Source: Enoplolaimus lenunculus (Eukaryota; Nematoda; Enoplea; Enoplida; Thoracostomopsidae). From it: DNA of 64,000 nucleotides. The notes under the pieces were generated by a model that was not told the DNA's origin, ran no database searches, and saw only the letters and a list, made by a program, of their open reading frames with translations. Position 1 is the stretch's first letter. Each line of letters starts with the position of its first letter. Shown here in pieces: positions 54,701-64,000 of the stretch. The translations under genes were made by a program, and so were the position numbers. The stretch spans positions 1-64,000 of the forward strand of contig JASANG010003292.1 in assembly GCA_030248215.1 (NCBI GenBank), given 5' to 3'.

Positions 54701-57700
54701 CACTGGTACAGTCGGAGTTTGGCAGCTATAAACGATCAGCAGGCAGGAATAACGAAACTCGTGTGTCCGATCAGCAACAGAAAGGTAATCAGTATTTTTA
54801 CTTTTGTGTAATTTAAGATTAATATATGTTTTATTATTATATTTTAAATGCAAGAATTGTAAGTTTTGAATACTGACTTTGGTTGGTAGAATACAAAATG
54901 ATAGAGGTTGCCAGGGAATAATATTTAACTTTTTTGCTATTTTTATGTTTTACAATATATTGCTTAAGCATGGCACAGTCAGTCTGTTTCTGAAACAAAT
55001 GACTTTGGTGGAGTAGAAAACTTGTACAGAGTTGTAGATGGGCTCTACGCAGTTCGCACAAATATTATACAGCGTATGTAGTGAATGCTGGCTGACTGGT
55101 TCCAATATTATCAGGGCAGCGAGAGATCAGAGTTGTACCAGTACGTGTATTTAGATCGCGCGATGTTTTGTCTCAATCTGATTGCTGTTCCTGCACAAAA
55201 AATCTCATGGTCCTGATTTGGAATGGGTTCGGAATATTGGCTGTTAGAATACTCAAAAGGAGAAGCAAGATTGAAACGTGGTGTTCACATCGGTGCTGTA
55301 CTGTTGTACACTACAGTAGGCGAATATTGTTCGCTTTATCTCACATTTAGTGCTAACCCACGGGCGTAAGATGCAAACCCGTACAACGTGTTTAACTTGT
55401 TTCAGGAGGACGGGAAGACAACAGCGGCGGCGACGATTGTGATAATGACAGCTATGCAGCAATGGACGATTATTATGGTCGTAGCTCTCCGACGCTTAAT
55501 CTACCTCAACAACAACAACGCGATAAAGATTATCGGATTGATGTTGATTACAGGTTAGTCTGCTAATAAGTGTGTCTCAGATGTTGGCAAGTAGCTCGGG
55601 GGGATGGATGGAAGGCGAAATACAGGTATAACTAAATTTCTTGCCTTAAAATCCATTTCCCTTTTTATGCACTCTTTAGGTACAAATTTATTATATATAG
55701 ACGGAAAAAAATTTTGGTTGAGACTATTGTAAATTATTACACTATAAAAATCTTTGAATTGAGTTAATAACTTTTGTTTTTGCAGGGCTGCGGAAAATAG
55801 TCCTGGATGGGCCCGTGGTTTACTTATTGATAACACATACAGTCGCTCAGATGTTATCTATTTATTTTAGACAGTCAAGCGCAGGAAGTGATCTTAATTC
55901 AAAACAAAGCTGCACTAGCGAAACGGCTAGTTTGCAACAATCCAGAGCGACAGCTGCTCAAGAAGACGGAGAAGATGACGACGACAACAACGACGGTATG
56001 ATTTCAAGTGATGGTGAAACAGTGTTGCCGCCACCGCCGTCGTTCGCGACGACGGCGGCTGCGACCGTTAATGGCGGTGACGTCGGTTCCTTTTCATCGC
56101 CGTCGCTGCGTCGTAATCAACGCGCCGGATCCCATAATGAATTTGGCGATATTGACGAACGAGGCGGCGGAGGTGGTCGCCGGAGCGGACGCGGATATGA
56201 AAGGTAAATGGCGTGGTTTCTAGTAGGACAGTGGTATAACAGGATTTGTGTAGGAGATTCCGATACAAGGTGAGTGGCGGGAGTGAGTGGCATTGAGAAG
56301 AGCCATCAATGTTGTGGTTGGGTGCTGGCACGTAAAATACATTCCAGTAGTCGCGTTTGTTTGTTTTTGATTTCGTGAAATATTAAGTAAAATTAATATC
56401 GGCTGCTGGTTTTTGCTCAAGGCATGGGAGTGAAAATGAAAATTTTGCGAGATGTTATAAACAGTTCCGATTTATTACATTAACGCTGGTGTAGAACTAG
56501 GGCCCATATTCTCAAAATATGATTATAGCAACTATCATCAGTTAGGAATAGGTTTTCAAACTCACGATCTTTTAACTCAAAATTGGTACAGAAGTAAAGC
56601 GATTCATATGCGGAGATATGCTGAATTTTGAGCCTTAACATTCACTAGGTTGAATGTTACAAGACCTATCACCAACTGATATAGGTGCGACGTACACTTT
56701 TGAAAATTCGGGCTAGGATTAAATTATGACACGACGATATCAGGTTCGCGTAATTATTGCGATAATGTTATTGGTTTAAGGCGTATGCCAAGTCGTCGTC
56801 ACACAGAAACTGGTTCGTTGAGTCCGTCTGGTTCAGAAGGTGGTTCCGATGGCGATGAAGGTCCTTTTGAGGTAATCTTATACGTAGAATATTGAAAAAT
56901 TAATGTCAATGTTGTCGCATTATTATTATTATTATTATTATTAATATTATTTTTATTTTTATTATAATTATTATTATTATTCTTATTATATCATTACTCC
57001 ACGCATTGGTCAGCTATTGTGTGAGTATTTGAAGGTATCAGATTAAATTAAGTTTTTTCATGCAGTCGGATTTATTTTTCGTTCATAATTCTAGCATCGA
57101 GGGCGACGTTACGGATCGCGCTATGCTGGCAGTGGCCATCGGTCACTAGGTACACAACGTGGATCAGATGCCAATTCCGGCTATAGCAATAATTCACGGT
57201 CAGCATGGGGTGGCGGGGATCATAGACATCGAGACGATGGTCCTCCGTATAGGTCACGTGCCGGACCGTCCCAGACGTCTTCAACGCGATATAGAGGCGG
57301 CGGTAGTGGTGGGACAAAATCGACCATTCCGTGTAAATTTTTTCGTGAAGGATATTGCCGCGAAGTAAGTTTGGGTATAAAAGAGATGGTGGCTGGTGTT
57401 GCTGTATGCAGCGGCGGATACCGAGATTTGCGTACCCTCTGGAAACCTGACCCTCTTTCTAATAAACATTTCTGGTTGGGAGGCTGTCAATTGTTTGTTT
57501 GTTTGTTTGCGTGTGTGTGTCTTTGTTTTGAGTATATATGTATAGTTCGTCGTAACATGTTAAACAGCAAAAGCCATTGCGGCAGCGTTTTGAAAATCGA
57601 AAAAAATTTCAAGAAATGTGTAATTAAAATATTTCAGTTTTAATGAGGCAATCTGATACTTTTGTTATAGTTTTGATACTTTCTCATTGTTTATAGGGTG

Positions 57701-60700
57701 ACGCGTGTTTGTTCAGCCATGACACTGGTGGTGGCGGCAGCGTGGGTACTGCGTCCAGCTCAAACAATTCAACCCCTTCACAATCGAACAAACGACCTGA
57801 AGTGTGCCGATATTATGCTCGCGGCTATTGCCGAGTCGGTGCTCGGTAAGAAAACCAGCTCCCTCTCTGTGCATCTAGGAATTGTTACAAGATTAGACAA
57901 GAACATTTTCTTGAGGAGGCAAAGATAATTTTGATAAGAATGGAATTTTTTAAGCATTGTGAAAACATTTTGTCCACGCCTGAAGATATTCGTCGAGAAA
58001 GTTTTGACGGCATTTCTTGCGGTAATAAGCAGCGATATATACTAGTAATCGAGCATGTATTTGCCGATGAAAATTGCAGCTTGCAGCAATTAAAATACCG
58101 TTGGCTACGTATATTTTGGTGTTTTTAGATGTCCCTTTATGCATAAAGAGTTTCCGTGCTATGAATATCATATTAACAACAGCTGTAATGCTCGTACAGC
58201 AGACGATTGTTTATTTTCGCACGATCCACTGAATGAAACAACGACTGTTATTTTGGAAAGAGTAAGGACACTGGATGTCATTTAGAGTAAAATCTATGTG
58301 AGAGACGCTTTGTGTTTTTTGTGCTTTTAGTACAATTTCATACTCTAATTTCAAAAAGTCAGTAAAAATATAGAAACGCAAGTGACTAAAATGCTAGACC
58401 AATATTTTTTGACTCAAACTTATTTTTATTGAGGTTATTTTGGATTGATCGTTGTGTCTATAGGGGCGTCGTAATATCTTACAGTTGTTGGAAATCAAAT
58501 TCTGCCCAAACTTCAGTGTGCATTACGAGATATTTTAAATATTAGTTATTGGATATTGACTACGAATCAAAATGATCACCGACTGAAAGTGTTTCGTATT
58601 TTAGCAATAAAATAATGACGTGTAGCGTGTTGCGGACGTACATATTTTGTTATTTTTGTTATTTTAGGCAAAAATGTACAGCGAAGATCGCGGGCAATGG
58701 AGTAATACAACGTCTGGTGCAACCAACAATAACAACAACAGCTCAGATGCTACAGGCCGATCCGGCAATTATAATCGCTCGTTGTATCGTAGTCCTTCAC
58801 GGCGCGGCGGGCATCATAATGACGGTACATCACCGCCACAAGGGGCAATGGACGGCAGGGACGAAATTAACGGTGGTGGCGGCAGTCATCGTCGTACTTC
58901 ACCGCCACTGTCTAGCCGTCGCGCCGGTGGTCGAGGCCTGTTAGAACATCCGCGACTGCCTCAACCGTTAACAGCCGATACGACGGTGCCGGGAGCGGTA
59001 GTAGCATCGAGCAACGATGGTGTGACGTACTCAGCAGAACCGATGTATTATAACACTGGCACCGGTGGTCAGAACCAACAAAGTAGTTCAGTAGGTTCAA
59101 GCGGTGGGACTAGTCAGCTGGAAGGAAAAGGTGAAGATATGGGTAGAGGTGGTAGTTATGATCAGTACTCGAGTTATCGCTCAAATCAGTCTGGTGTTTC
59201 TGCCACGGCTGCTGCTGCTGAGGATGGAGAATGCCGAGCATCGCCATCGAGTAATAGCAGCGGCGGTGGTATCAGTACCAGTGTTTCGGGGGTGTCTAAC
59301 TCGCGGACTCGTCACGAGCTGATCAACCATTCAGCTGGTAGCGGTGGCGCCCAACATAGACGGTTGTCACAGACGAATTCATCGTCGTCACAACAATGGC
59401 GTAGTTTGGACGCCACCGGCGCCGCTGTATCTCGACCGTCGCCTGGTCGCAGTAACTCACCACTTATTGGACATAGTCCTGCTGCGGTTGCTGCTGCTGG
59501 AAACGTATCGACCGAATACAGCACAGCGGCCGGTGAAGCTACACTGCAACCAGGACGACGTCATCGTGGTCTACTGGGGATGGCACCGCCACAGCAGCAA
59601 TCAGCAGCACTGCAGCCTGGTTTTGGTGTAAATGGGCCGGCAACTGTCCCTATTGGCGGTCCAGGTCAATTTGATAACCAAATGGTCCAATCAAATGGAT
59701 CGATGCAAGCGCCACAAGTAATGCCTTCTCAACAACAAGCTTGTAGCTTGCCGCCGTCTTATCCACCTGGGGGAGCTATGGTCCAGTTTGTGGCTCCGCT
59801 GAATAGCTCACTGTTTCAATCGAGCAATCAAATACAGTTTGATGGACAAATGCAACAACAGCAGGTAAAAGAGTTACCATGTTATCAGATGTTATGCATT
59901 TTTTGACTAAGATATGTACACTATTGCATTGCCATATTTTTCAAAATGTGTTTCAAATCACACTGCTATAATTTTTGTTGTGCTGTGACAGTAAAATTAT
60001 TTTAGAATTACAAGTATTTTTGATCGAAGTTTCATGAAGACATTTTTTTACTTTAGCATACAGTTTTCATATAACGGAGTATCTTCTGAAAATTACATCA
60101 ATATGATCATGATGAAGGCATAAGGCGAATGGATATGTATTTTGTTCTGGCTTAATACGTGGCGTAACGTATTTGGTTTCTTTGTTTTGCAAAAAACATG
60201 CCAACAGGTTTGAAACTGGAAAAAACTCATTTTTCTCGCGATTTCTTATCTACCGTTCAAAGTTTTTTATCATTTTGGAGAATCCCACACTGGTTCTTGT
60301 AGCTTTACTACAAAAAATATGTTTGCTAAGCATTTATTGCGTTTTCAGAATGCAATTGGTTCTGTGCCAAATCCTGTAAATATTTATGCTCAACAACAAC
60401 AACAGCAATTAGCTACCGACCCCTATGCAACAAATCAGCAACAAAACTTATTATTGCCACAACAACAGCAGCCTATTGCGACAGGACCCCCCGTCTTGGC
60501 GGATAATAGTACAGCTCCGGCTAACTTTGTTGGCCTTACACCTGGCCAGTTTGATGCGGCATATGGGACAGCAGCTCAACAACAACAACAACCACCACCA
60601 CAACAAAATACAACTACTGGCACAATGCCATATTTTAATAATATGCCAGTTGCTTCTGTAACTGACACACTAGCAACGATGGCTGAATGTGTAATGCAGA

Positions 60701-63700
60701 ATAGCTTAGCGCTGCAACAACAACAACAACAACAACAACAACAAACAGTTTCAGCTGGAACATTTGCTGCTAGTTCAACACCGTCCGCGGGAGCAAACGT
60801 TTATGCGAATAGTCATTTGTATAATGTGACCAGGTGAGTTGTTGTGAAATTTTTCGACTTAACCTAAATTTTGGATATTTTGACTTTCACGTGCAATAAG
60901 TTTATTGATTCTGCCCAAATATTTTTGTAACTTTCGAATCAGTGAATGCTGAGAATCCGAATTCAGCACATTTTTTGCGTATGATCTGCTCTACTCATGT
61001 ACCAAGTTTGAGTTCAACAAATGCAACAGTTAATAGTGAATTTAAAACATATTACTAACCGATAGTAGTTGCTATGCATATTTGGGAATAATAATATGGT
61101 CCTTAGTTATAACCGCAACTGTAGTAGGTGTTTCCATCATCTGGAACAAGCATTCACTCTTAAAAAATCGCATTTCAATTTTAAAAAACGCACTGGAAAA
61201 CCGTAGGATTTCAAACAGAGAACTGACAGATGTCTCTATTCCGCATCGTAATGGAATAAAACAAATCAAAAATGTTTTTAATTCCAACTCACAACTTATT
61301 TTGGCTCGAAACGTTGTTTTGTGTTCTTGGGGGAAGCTAATATGGTGTGGTTGAATATTCGCTGAGTGATACTTGTAACAAAAGGCCGTAACACATCTTT
61401 ATGTTTTATTGTACTAACTTTTTTGTATTTATTTTTTCCCGTTTTAGGGACTCGCTTGGAGTTGGTGTTCTCGGTTCGCAAGCAATTCAGCAACCGATAT
61501 CAAATGGTATGGAACTTTAATTGTTTTGTTTTTGTTTCACTTTAACGTTTTTGCCAGTTGGTTGTTAGACGTAAAAACAAAATTATTTCCAATATTGAAA
61601 TACCTATTGTGTCGACTTATTATGTTATAACACAAAGTGGAACTCCCTTATAATGGTTTATGTTTCTGTTAGTAATGTTTGAGGCGATTAGTTACCTGAA
61701 TTCCTTAGGTATAGTGATTTTGTTCACTTTTAAAACCTTTATTCGTATTCTTGATTGTATGTAGCACGTCACCTCGCCTACCACCAGTTTGTGATAGGTC
61801 TCGAAACTTTTAAATCATTAAATGGAGAGCTTCGAAACTCAGCATATTTTTCGAATTTGATTTTCCATATTTCTGTGCAAAGCCTGAGATTCGCAACTGC
61901 AGGAGTTCCTGAGTTTGAAAACGTATCACTTACTAGTGGTAGGTGCTATATACACATCTGATATTATTAATCATTATTTTAGTTCCTTATTTTGATCCGC
62001 GAATGCAGTCGCTATCCCGGCCACAGATGTTTGCTACTGGTGCAAATAACGCATCAATGTTGATGCCGTCTGCGACGACAACAGGTACGCCCGGACCGGA
62101 TGATGGAGCACAATTTGAAACGATGACGTCATCTTTTGTCGCTGGAGATAGCAATGGCACCGGTGGCGGCGGAGATCACGGGGTTGCGAATGTAGTCGCC
62201 GATCGGTTGCCCCCCGTTCAACAAGAACTGTTCCGACGCATTCAGCAACAACAGAAAAATCAACTCGCGACTACGGCGGCATCGATTGCGGCGACGCTTG
62301 TAGAGCAACAACAACAGCAGCTGCAACAACAACAACAACAGCAGCAGCAGCAGCAACAACAATTAAATGGTAGCAACACAGAACGCGTAGCTCAAGCTGA
62401 GCAAATACCGATACTTGGTACTAGCGAACACACTGAAGCAAGTGAAGCTGAACAGCAACCGACTACCAGTGAACGGAACGATAAGGTGAGAAAAACGCTA
62501 AATTTGATACGTAGGTGTTTGGTGTTTAGTAAATTGCTTTGCAAGCACTATTTTGTAAAGAGAATTTTTACTGTAGCAAATTTTATATTCTGCGTATTAT
62601 ACCCATACGTGCGAGAAGCATTGGTACTGTTTTTGAAGCATTACTGGTCGAATTAAGGGTGCCGTTGACAAAATTATTGTCAACGCCGTATAATTGACTC
62701 ATTCACATGAAGCGTACGGTGTACTCCATTGCATCCTGATGTTTGAACAAAAAATATTTAAATTTTTTACACTAATCAAAGCGCTGCATTGCTATTATAA
62801 TGTCATGTTGTACCATGTTTTATTTTATAGCCTGAAAAGAAATCGGCCGCCGCAAACGCTGATTACAGTAATGAAAATGGTCTCAAAATCAAAGAAAACT
62901 CTGACAGTAGCGGCGAAGGAAGCAGTAAATCTAGCGAAGTTAACGATGATAAGGCGACGAAATCGCAAGCAACACCGCATACGTTTGATATTGCTGCAGT
63001 TATACGTCAAATTCGTGCTAATGTATCGTCAAGTCAAGAGCAACAGCAACAAAAGTCTTCAGTTCCTGGCGAGTCTGTAACGGTGGAGGAGGCGGCTCCT
63101 GCTTCCACCAAGGATGTCGTTAGAGTGACTGCCAGAAGTCGTAATGGTAATTATATACCGCCGTCACATAATTATCATCACGGTTCGACAGCAACGCCTA
63201 GACATGATGTCGCGTCAAACAGTGTGGCAGCGGCGACATCAAAGAGATATGGTGGAGACGGAAAGCAAAAAACGAACGATGATCGAGGAACAAGTAAGTG
63301 TACCAAAAATCAGCAACACAATTGCCCCCTACGAAACAGCAGACACTGAGCTGTATTATAAGTAGTTCATTTCTCTCCAACAATCTTGAAATAATATGTT
63401 GTACGTGTTGGCCAAGATAGGATCGATCGTGGCTTTTAGACCTTTTTACTAAGCAGCTGGAAAAGCAGGTTACGTGTGGGTTCCAACTATCAAGCCTTAC
63501 GGATCCTTAAACAAACGCTCTACCGCTGCGAAACGCAGGCCATCTCTTCAACTCCTTGAAACATCGACGATACGTCCATATATATTATTATATAGTGTCA
63601 TATATTATAAGTATTACATGTACACACGAGCAAGCATTGTAATATGCTTACAGCATGCAAGAATACTTCATTAACCTTTTGTTTGGCGAAATGCCGGTAT

Positions 63701-64000
63701 TCTATGACTTCGCCTGAGGATTACTGAAAGCATTTTCTTTTCTCGCAAGAGCAGTGTAACGTTCACGATAGATTAATTTAATAACAGATTGGTTTCACTC
63801 TGTGACATTGTGTGTTTAGGCTTGCCTGATACATCCATGACGCTGTCACCATTAGATCCTACAACCAAGCTATCTTCAAACGGGGCCGCCGCAACACCAA
63901 CGGTGCCTCCCGTACCTCGCCGTAAAGTCAAATGGGTTCTGATAACATTCGATTTGCCGTACGATTCAGATTCACCAACCAATAACTACGCAACCATTCC
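51732..64000 (+). CDS. ZC3H4/ZC3H6/su(sable)-like CCCH zinc-finger protein (3' incomplete)
   Basis: Probable nuclear RNA-binding factor. Family members (ZC3H4 with WDR82, fly Su(sable)) restrict unproductive transcription. Exons: 51732-51837, 53352-53521, 53861-54154, 54538-54784, 55406-55553, 55871-56203, 56781-56871, 57095-57364, 57697-57845, 58129-58261, 58668-59864, 60349-60833, 61448-61506, 61983-62485, 62831-63293, 63820 to the edge. All junctions are GT-AG and phases agree, giving about 1,609 codons so far (human ZC3H4 is about 1,300). The N-terminus MAEDGEIMEDGEIDDD is the acidic EDGE motif of the family. CCCH fingers lie at residues 543-634. Family features downstream are YFDPR and QQELFRRIQQQQKNQ, with large low-complexity Gly/Ser and Gln tracts. 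The start is the first ATG after the CA-rich leader. ZC3H4 versus ZC3H6 cannot be decided. Confidence 0.92.
51931..52028 (+). other. Long near-perfect hairpin in intron 1 of the ZC3H gene
   Basis: Arm 51,931-51,970 (CGTGATGGCTTTAAAATTTA, then TTCATGCTTATAGGCTTAGG) pairs with 51,991-52,028 (CCTAAGCCGCAAGCATGAAT, then AATTTAAAAGCCATCACG) across a 20-base loop. About 36 of 40 positions pair. It could be a short palindromic transposon derivative (it contains the family F hexamer GGCTTAGG) or a hairpin RNA precursor. Confidence 0.6.
52640..52962. mobile_element. hAT-like MITE relic, CCGGATATCCGG subfamily, in intron 1
   Basis: TGTATCCGGTATAAACTGCC, CGGATACCGGATATTTGTGG and ATATACGGTCGAACCATG match parts of 48,770-49,226. 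The left boundary is uncertain. Confidence 0.55.
56500..56716. mobile_element. MITE family A in intron 6 of the ZC3H gene
   Basis: GGGCCCATATTCTCAAAATA and ACTATCATCAGTTAGGAATA at the left; ACAAGACCTATCACCAACTG and TTTTGAAAATTCGGGCTAG at the right form inverted ends of about 60 bp. Best stand-alone reference for the ends that enclose the satellite at 17.4-26.3 kb. Confidence 0.75.
56921..56995 (+). repeat. (ATT)n microsatellite in intron 7
   Basis: Interrupted ATT run with ATTTTTATT and TTCTTATTATAT variants. Confidence 0.9.
57332..58222 (+). other. Three CCCH zinc fingers of the ZC3H4/6-like protein (over three exons)
   Basis: Finger 1: C543-x7-C551-x5-C557-x3-H561 (CKFFREGYC split from GDACLFSH by an intron). 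Finger 2: C590-x7-C598-x5-C604-x3-H608 (CRYYARGYC...CPFMH, also split by an intron). Finger 3: C613-x8-C622-x7-C630-x3-H634 (CYEYHINNSC...CLFSH). The close spacing of fingers 2 and 3 (KEFP between them) and the DPLNETT tail after finger 3 are family traits. Odd points are the 28-residue Gly/Ser/Asn linker between fingers 1 and 2, and x7 rather than x5 in finger 3. Confidence 0.92.
60714..60745 (+). repeat. CAA repeat encoding polyglutamine in exon 12
   Basis: An almost pure CAA run gives about eleven consecutive Gln. A second, mixed CAA/CAG tract in exon 14 (about 62,309-62,365) gives a longer Gln stretch. Both stay in frame. They are likely length-variable. Confidence 0.9.
60935..61090. mobile_element. 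Relic of MITE family A in intron 12
   Basis: TTTCGAATCAGTGAATGCTG, CCAAGTTTGAGTTC and ACTAACCGATAGTAGTTGCTATGC correspond in reverse to the family core and one end. Confidence 0.5.
61757..61962. mobile_element. Relic of MITE family A in intron 13
   Basis: CTACCACCAGTTTGTGATAG at one end and ATCACTTACTAGTGGTAGGTGCTATAT at the other, with AACTCAGCATATTTTTCGAA inside. It ends about 20 bases before exon 14, close to the splice acceptor. Confidence 0.55.

Noticed and set aside
59312-59631. Alternative-frame open reading frames in exon 11 of the ZC3H gene
   Set aside because: They are shadows of a long low-complexity Gly/Ser-rich coding exon. Only one frame joins the zinc-finger exons in phase.
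1-64000. Retroviral, LTR, Polinton or LINE elements
   Set aside because: No reverse transcriptase, integrase, capsid or polymerase-like peptide and no long terminal repeats were recognised. The repeats seen are short DNA-transposon derivatives, satellites and tRNA-like sequences.

Overview
The window is eukaryotic, nuclear and animal-like. It holds two split genes with GT-AG introns of roughly 80-1,500 bp, an AT-rich intergenic background, many short inverted-repeat (MITE-like) transposons and a large satellite array. No bacterial operons, CRISPR arrays or retroviral elements were seen. Both genes are general metazoan genes: CDK5RAP3/C53, and a ZC3H4/ZC3H6/su(sable)-type CCCH zinc-finger gene with long CAA/CAG tracts. 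The lineage cannot be fixed from the sequence; an invertebrate is the best guess, and a tunicate-like animal is possible but unproven.

Layout. (1) Positions 1 to about 19,475 form a giant inverted repeat. Positions in the two arms sum to 19,474-19,476 over most of the length, so about 9.7 kb is mirrored and the left arm runs off the window edge. Each arm carries the 3' part of CDK5RAP3, reading outward from the hinge, plus the same MITEs and the edge of the same satellite. The hinge (9,705-10,328) is abnormal. It has an unpaired 256-bp loop, then 368 bp with no cytosine at all on the + strand, which align as a shortened, C-depleted copy of left-arm 9,198-9,704. The most economical reading is a fold-back (template plus complement) sequencing or assembly artefact. 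A real fold-back rearrangement with strand-biased cytosine loss is the alternative. (2) Positions 17,393-26,293 are an approximately 81-bp satellite with higher-order structure, bounded by inverted ends that also occur as a stand-alone MITE family. A piggyBac-like MITE (TTAA ends) carrying a tRNA-Gly-like segment sits near its right end. (3) Positions 26.3-51.3 kb are gene-poor: several MITE families (many with perfect 8-bp target duplications, so hAT-like), minisatellites, ATT microsatellites and low-complexity GT/AT-rich DNA. I find no supportable protein gene there. (4) From 51,732 to the right edge lies a 16-exon, 3'-incomplete gene for a ZC3H4/6-like nuclear RNA-binding protein with three CCCH fingers. 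All its exon phases agree across GT-AG junctions.

The two genes are functionally unrelated. CDK5RAP3 acts in UFMylation and ER-phagy; ZC3H4/su(sable) restricts unproductive nuclear transcription. Their co-occurrence is simple neighbourhood. The most important point for any user is that the duplicated CDK5RAP3 and the cytosine-free tract should not be taken as biology until raw reads across 9.1-10.4 kb have been inspected.
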